38,643 bases of DNA from positions 1 to 38,643 of the forward strand of contig CALHPU010000015.1 of NCBI GenBank assembly GCA_938036435.1, written 5' to 3'. A program made the translations under genes and the position numbers. The stretch's first letter is position 1. The number at the start of each line of letters is the position of its first letter. The DNA is from an uncultured Pirellulaceae bacterium (GTDB taxonomy: Bacteria; Planctomycetota; Planctomycetia; Pirellulales; Pirellulaceae). Below the pieces are notes generated by a model that was not told the origin of the DNA, did not search any database, and saw only the letters and a program-made list of their open reading frames with translations. Of the stretch, positions 38,003 through 38,643 are shown piece after piece.

Positions 38003-38038
38003 AACGTTGCAGGCAAAACAATCACCACGGAGTCTTCC

Positions 38039-38395
38039 ATGACGCATGATCAGACGCAACTGTTTCACAATTTGGTTAATCTAGCGGCCGCCGATCAGAA
38101 GTTCACCGAAGAGGAAATTGCGTTCCTCATTAATCGCGCTAATAAGTGGGGTATCTCCAGCGATGAATTTGAGACGGCATTGGTCGGTCTCGACGCTGGC
38201 GAAATTCAAGTTGAGTTGCCCGAAGAGTACGACCAAAAGATATTGCTTCTTAAAGAGATGATTCGTCTGATGGCCGCCGATGGCGAGATGGCAGAAATGG
38301 AAAAAAGACTTTGCGCGCGGGCATCGGCCAAAATGGATTTCAATAACGTTCAGTTTGGAGAAATTTTGGAAGAAGTCATCCGGGAACGACAATGA
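38039..38395 (+). CDS. TerB-like protein
   Basis: 118 residues, an all-helical fold of the TerB/DUF533 type: FHNLVNLAAADQKFTEEEIA, an acidic-and-hydrophobic helix pair, then LLLKEMIRLMAADGEMAEME and a third helix ending EEVIRERQ. The two AAADQ and AADGE turns are the repeated TerB motif and can carry metal. TerB is associated with tellurite resistance and stress clusters, but small TerB-like proteins occur widely outside them. The start is ATG 38039 with ACGGAG 7 bp upstream. It follows the MoxR pair in the same direction by 135 bp with its own putative promoter, so membership in that module is unproven. Confidence 0.8.
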   Translation: MTHDQTQLFHNLVNLAAADQKFTEEEIAFLINRANKWGISSDEFETALVGLDAGEIQVELPEEYDQKILLLKEMIRLMAADGEMAEMEKRLCARASAKMDFNNVQFGEILEEVIRERQ

Positions 38396-38446
38396 GTAAG
38401 CCTCATACGTTTTCTAACTAGACACGTAGGTTTTGAGGTTGCACTA

Positions 38447-38521
38447 ATACAAGCTCGAAGCGCGAGCGAGCGGATATTTCCGAGGATTTCCGGATTCCTC
38501 GCTAGCGCTTCGGGCTTGTAT
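38447..38521. repeat. 24-bp near-perfect inverted repeat near window end
   Basis: Arms 38447-38470 and 38498-38521 (two mismatches), with outer ends ATACAAGC and GCTTGTAT. It is downstream of the TerB-like gene and unlike a simple terminator because no T-run follows. The remaining bases to 38643 hold no supported gene. Confidence 0.85.
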
Positions 38522-38643
38522 TGAAACGCTTCGCGATTTTAAATCAACGAGCGTTTCGTCCAATAGATTGTGAATTTCGCTTTCAATTGTGCAACTTCAA
38601 ATCGCGGTGCGCGCCGCCGCGCACGCCCTGCTAACGCAGCGTA

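Noticed and set aside
38522..38643. Minus-strand partial coding sequence at the window end
   Set aside because: A short open frame exists on the reverse strand, but it has no recognisable motif and a start or family assignment cannot be supported.

Overview
The window looks like a piece of a planctomycete chromosome, probably of the Pirellulales or a relative. The evidence is a DUF1587/1592/1588/1585 c-type cytochrome protein paired with a Tat-exported DUF1552 protein, three DUF1559 pilin-like proteins with H-X9-DG tails, a PEP-CTERM protein, and many palindromic intergenic repeats. This is a lineage inference from gene content; no rRNA is present. No phage, integrase, IS transposase or CRISPR array was seen.

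Layout. 1-9.9 kb: purine and amino-acid biosynthesis. purL (5' end cut by the window, with a PurS-like N-terminus) and purQ are separated by a Uma2-family nuclease gene; then aroC, an exported HEAT-repeat protein (minus) and argH (minus). 10-19.2 kb: an exported protein of unknown function, carB, then bioB-bioF-bioH-bioC, which covers BioC/BioH pimelate-moiety synthesis plus two later steps of biotin synthesis. bioB is translationally coupled to carB, and bioH and bioC lie in one reading frame separated by a single TGA. A small ORF with a possible leaderless promoter and a convergent FabZ-like dehydratase follow. 19.3-23.4 kb: the DUF1592/DUF1552 pair.

23.4-28.1 kb: two paralogous membrane acyltransferases sharing an extra C-terminal domain, flanking a DUF2071 gene and a tRNA-Leu(UAG) with a bidirectional terminator. 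28.2-33.4 kb: two divergent pilin-like genes, then a likely operon of a cysteine-rich membrane-anchored protein, a third pilin-like protein and a His-containing PEP-CTERM protein. 33.5-34.7 kb: a secreted two-domain fasciclin protein. 35.0-38.4 kb: a MoxR-type AAA ATPase overlapping a 637-aa protein with a TraB/ChaN-like look, then a TerB-like protein.

The best candidates for undescribed biology are (i) the Cys-rich / pilin-like / PEP-CTERM cassette, possibly a metal-linked surface system, (ii) the MoxR plus 637-aa partner (and possibly TerB) module, and (iii) a set of intergenic palindromes, several bounded by GTAG...CTAC, which resemble REP elements. Several starts are non-ATG (argH TTG, carB GTG, bioC TTG, the 637-aa gene TTG) and were chosen from reading frame, ribosome-binding sites and overlaps.
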